64,000 nt of DNA from Deltaproteobacteria bacterium (GTDB lineage: Bacteria > Desulfobacterota > Dissulfuribacteria > Dissulfuribacterales > QOAL01), in NCBI GenBank assembly GCA_015493475.1, contig WGDC01000014.1, forward strand, positions 1 through 64,000, given 5' to 3'. The notes below the pieces were generated by a model. The model had not been told where the DNA came from. It did no database searches and was given only the letters and a program-made list of their open reading frames with translations. Made by a program: the position numbers and the translations under genes. Below, piece by piece: positions 62,456-64,000 of this stretch; position 1 is the stretch's first letter; each line of letters starts with the position of its first letter.

Positions 62456-64000
62456 ATGAACAGAACACTTTTCCTGGTCTTAATGCTTGCAGTGGCGCCA
62501 ATCCTTTTATCGTCTATGGCCTTGGCAATGACATCATCCGGCCTTTCTGGCCTTTTCGTGAAGGTGCTGCCAAATGGCCTTACGGCAGTGGTGAAGGAAA
62601 GCCACAGGGCACCGGTGGTAGCCGTCCAGATATGGGTCAAGGCGGGAAGCGCCTACGAGACAGAAAAACAGGCAGGCATAACCCACATGATAGAACACAT
62701 GATATTCAAAGGCACGGAAAAGAGGGGGCCTGGAGAACTGGCATCAACCATAGAATCCCTCGGGGGAACCATAAACGCTTATACCTCCTACGATTATACC
62801 GTATATCACTGCGTGGTGCCGAAAAGCCACCTTTCAACAGCCCTCGATGTGCTCGAAGATGCGGTCTTTCACTCTAAGTTCGACCCTGACGAGCTTGAAA
62901 GGGAAAAGAAGGTGGTTCTCGAGGAGATGAAAATGCGGCTCGACGACCCACACACCAGGCTGTTTGAAGACCTCATGAAAATCTCCTATCAGGTCTACCC
63001 CTACCGGCGGCCCATAATCGGTTACGAAGAAACCGTGACATCTTTTACCAGGGATGACATTCTTTCCTACATGGCACTCCACTACAGGCCCTGCAACATG
63101 GCTGTAATAGTAACAGGGGACGTGAATGCCACGCAGGCCCTTTCTCAGATAAACAAGTTTTTCGGCAAAGATAAAAAAGAGGCATGCTCCGAGCCATCTT
63201 TCCCCGCAGAGCCGGCCCAAACCTCCCCTCGCATGATAAGGACGTCCATGGACTGCAACGAAGGCTACATAGCCCTGTCCTTTTCCGGGATTCCCGATTT
63301 CAACAACGAGGATGTTCCCGCCCTTGACCTGCTCTCCGCCTGCTTGTCTGACGGAGACAGCTCGATTCTCGTATCCCGGCTCAAGAACCAGCTCGGACTC
63401 GTGCATTCCATAGGGGCCTCGGCCTTCACACCTAAGGGACCTGGACTGTTTGAGATAACCGCAGACATAGACCCTGAAAACCTAAAGAAAGTCCTTGTCA
63501 ACATCCTTGTAGAGCTGTCGAAACTCAGGAAGGAAGAAATATCAGACAGACAGCTAAGGCGCGCCAAAACCAAGCTCATCACCGATTTCATATACAGCCA
63601 GGAAACCATGGAAGGAGAGGCCAGGAAAATTGGCGTCTTCCAGATACTTGCCGGGGACGCCGCCAAGGAAACAGAGTACATTAAACGGGTCAAAAAGCTC
63701 ACGGCGGCAGACATAAAAAGGGTCAGTGAAAAATATCTTGACCCCAATAAGCTAAACGTCTCCCTCGTCTTTCCTGAAGAATCCACTGTTACCTTTGATG
63801 GGAAGGACCTTGAAAACGTAATTCAAGAGGCATCCACCGAGGCCATCAGAGAATCGGTAGGGTTTACGGACAACGGCACGGATAGGGAAAAGGTAAAACG
63901 CTTTACCATAGGCAACGGCGTTACCCTTCTGTGCCTTGAGGACCATTCCCTCCCGACTGTTGGAGTACGGATCGTCATGCCGGGCGGGTTAAGGTACGAA
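62456..64000 (+). CDS. M16 family zinc metallopeptidase, cut by the window edge
   Basis: Starts at the ATG 62456 with AGGAG ten bases upstream and a signal peptide (MNRTLFLVLMLAVAPILLSS). The inverted zinc motif is HMIEH in ITHMIEHMIFKG, with the distal Glu expected in ELEREKKVVLEEM. The first M16 domain is complete and a second inactive half begins about residue 430; after 515 codons the frame runs off the window. Such exported M16 proteins (pitrilysin/PqqL class) degrade peptides in the periplasm. Confidence 0.9.
   Translation, partial: MNRTLFLVLMLAVAPILLSSMALAMTSSGLSGLFVKVLPNGLTAVVKESHRAPVVAVQIWVKAGSAYETEKQAGITHMIEHMIFKGTEKRGPGELASTIESLGGTINAYTSYDYTVYHCVVPKSHLSTALDVLEDAVFHSKFDPDELEREKKVVLEEMKMRLDDPHTRLFEDLMKISYQVYPYRRPIIGYEETVTSFTRDDILSYMALHYRPCNMAVIVTGDVNATQALSQINKFFGKDKKEACSEPSFPAEPAQTSPRMIRTSMDCNEGYIALSFSGIPDFNNEDVPALDLLSACLSDGDSSILVSRLKNQLGLVHSIGASAFTPKGPGLFEITADIDPENLKKVLVNILVELSKLRKEEISDRQLRRAKTKLITDFIYSQETMEGEARKIGVFQILAGDAAKETEYIKRVKKLTAADIKRVSEKYLDPNKLNVSLVFPEESTVTFDGKDLENVIQEASTEAIRESVGFTDNGTDREKVKRFTIGNGVTLLCLEDHSLPTVGVRIVMPGGLRYE

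Noticed and set aside
62380-62640. 86-codon frame antisense to the M16 peptidase start
   Set aside because: It overlaps the signal peptide and first domain of a well-supported gene and has no features of its own.

Overview
The window looks like a chromosomal segment of a Gram-negative, anaerobic, respiratory bacterium. I infer Desulfobacterota, possibly close to the sulfur-disproportionating Dissulfuribacter/Dissulfurimicrobium group; no database search was possible. The evidence is: outer-membrane genes (lptF/lptG, lolC, tolB/cpoB, a TolC homologue), multihaem c-type cytochromes, indolepyruvate ferredoxin oxidoreductase, MobB/FdhD for a molybdo/tungsto-formate dehydrogenase, and at the right end a five-gene YedE-TusA-DsrE cluster that is reported as a marker of sulfur disproportionation. 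Base composition looks close to 50% GC by eye. No phage, integrase, transposase or CRISPR array is visible.

Layout. 0.3-3.3 kb: TolC-type efflux protein and phosphoglucomutase. 3.3-12.6 kb (minus strand): DUF3334 protein, zinc-ribbon protein, sfsA, then the classic run rpsB-tsf-pyrH-frr-uppS-cdsA-dxr-rseP-tsaB read right to left. 12.7-17.3 kb: small Cys-rich proteins, a GT2 glycosyltransferase, a flavoprotein, and ptsH-ptsI without a sugar permease. 17.5-24.4 kb (plus strand): rfbB-rfbD, lptF-lptG, nth, purine nucleoside phosphorylase and an S-adenosylhomocysteine/methylthioadenosine deaminase. 24.4-28 kb (minus strand): ATP-grasp ligase, lolC/E-type permease, lysS. 28.1-34.6 kb (plus strand): VanZ-like protein, family 4 uracil-DNA glycosylase, NfeD protease, slipin, HDOD protein, and a chemoreceptor with a C-terminal zinc-binding (CZB) domain.

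34.6-39.6 kb is the most unusual part. A tRNA-Gly(GCC) with its own promoter and terminator is followed directly by a 12-haem cytochrome gene interrupted by one in-frame UGA. Just after that UGA lies a two-part hairpin that fits a bacterial SECIS element, so this may be a selenocysteine-containing multihaem cytochrome. Next come an EamA transporter fragment, an 8-haem cytochrome c fused to a cytochrome b membrane domain, and an MscS channel remnant. 39.6-51.8 kb holds scpB, iorBA, a lipoprotein, mobB/fdhD, a kinase-like protein with a universal stress protein, a DUF99 protein, an HDOD protein, a response regulator-PAS-HisKA protein with no ATPase domain, a broken M28 peptidase and a BCAM0308-type protein. 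51.8-59.6 kb holds a PEBP protein, a DksA-type zinc protein, a heptosyltransferase-like GT9, icd, comF, a periplasmic binding protein and tolB-cpoB. 59.6-62.3 kb is the sulfur (YTD) cluster, and an M16 peptidase runs off the right edge.

How the genes fit together. The envelope genes span LPS export, lipoprotein sorting, Tol-Pal, isoprenoid and phospholipid precursors. The two cytochromes could form a quinone-to-periplasm electron route. The YTD cluster would move reduced sulfur into the cell and pass it along a TusA/DsrE persulfide relay. FdhD and MobB imply a formate dehydrogenase elsewhere; such enzymes are often selenoproteins, which would fit a cell able to decode UGA as selenocysteine.
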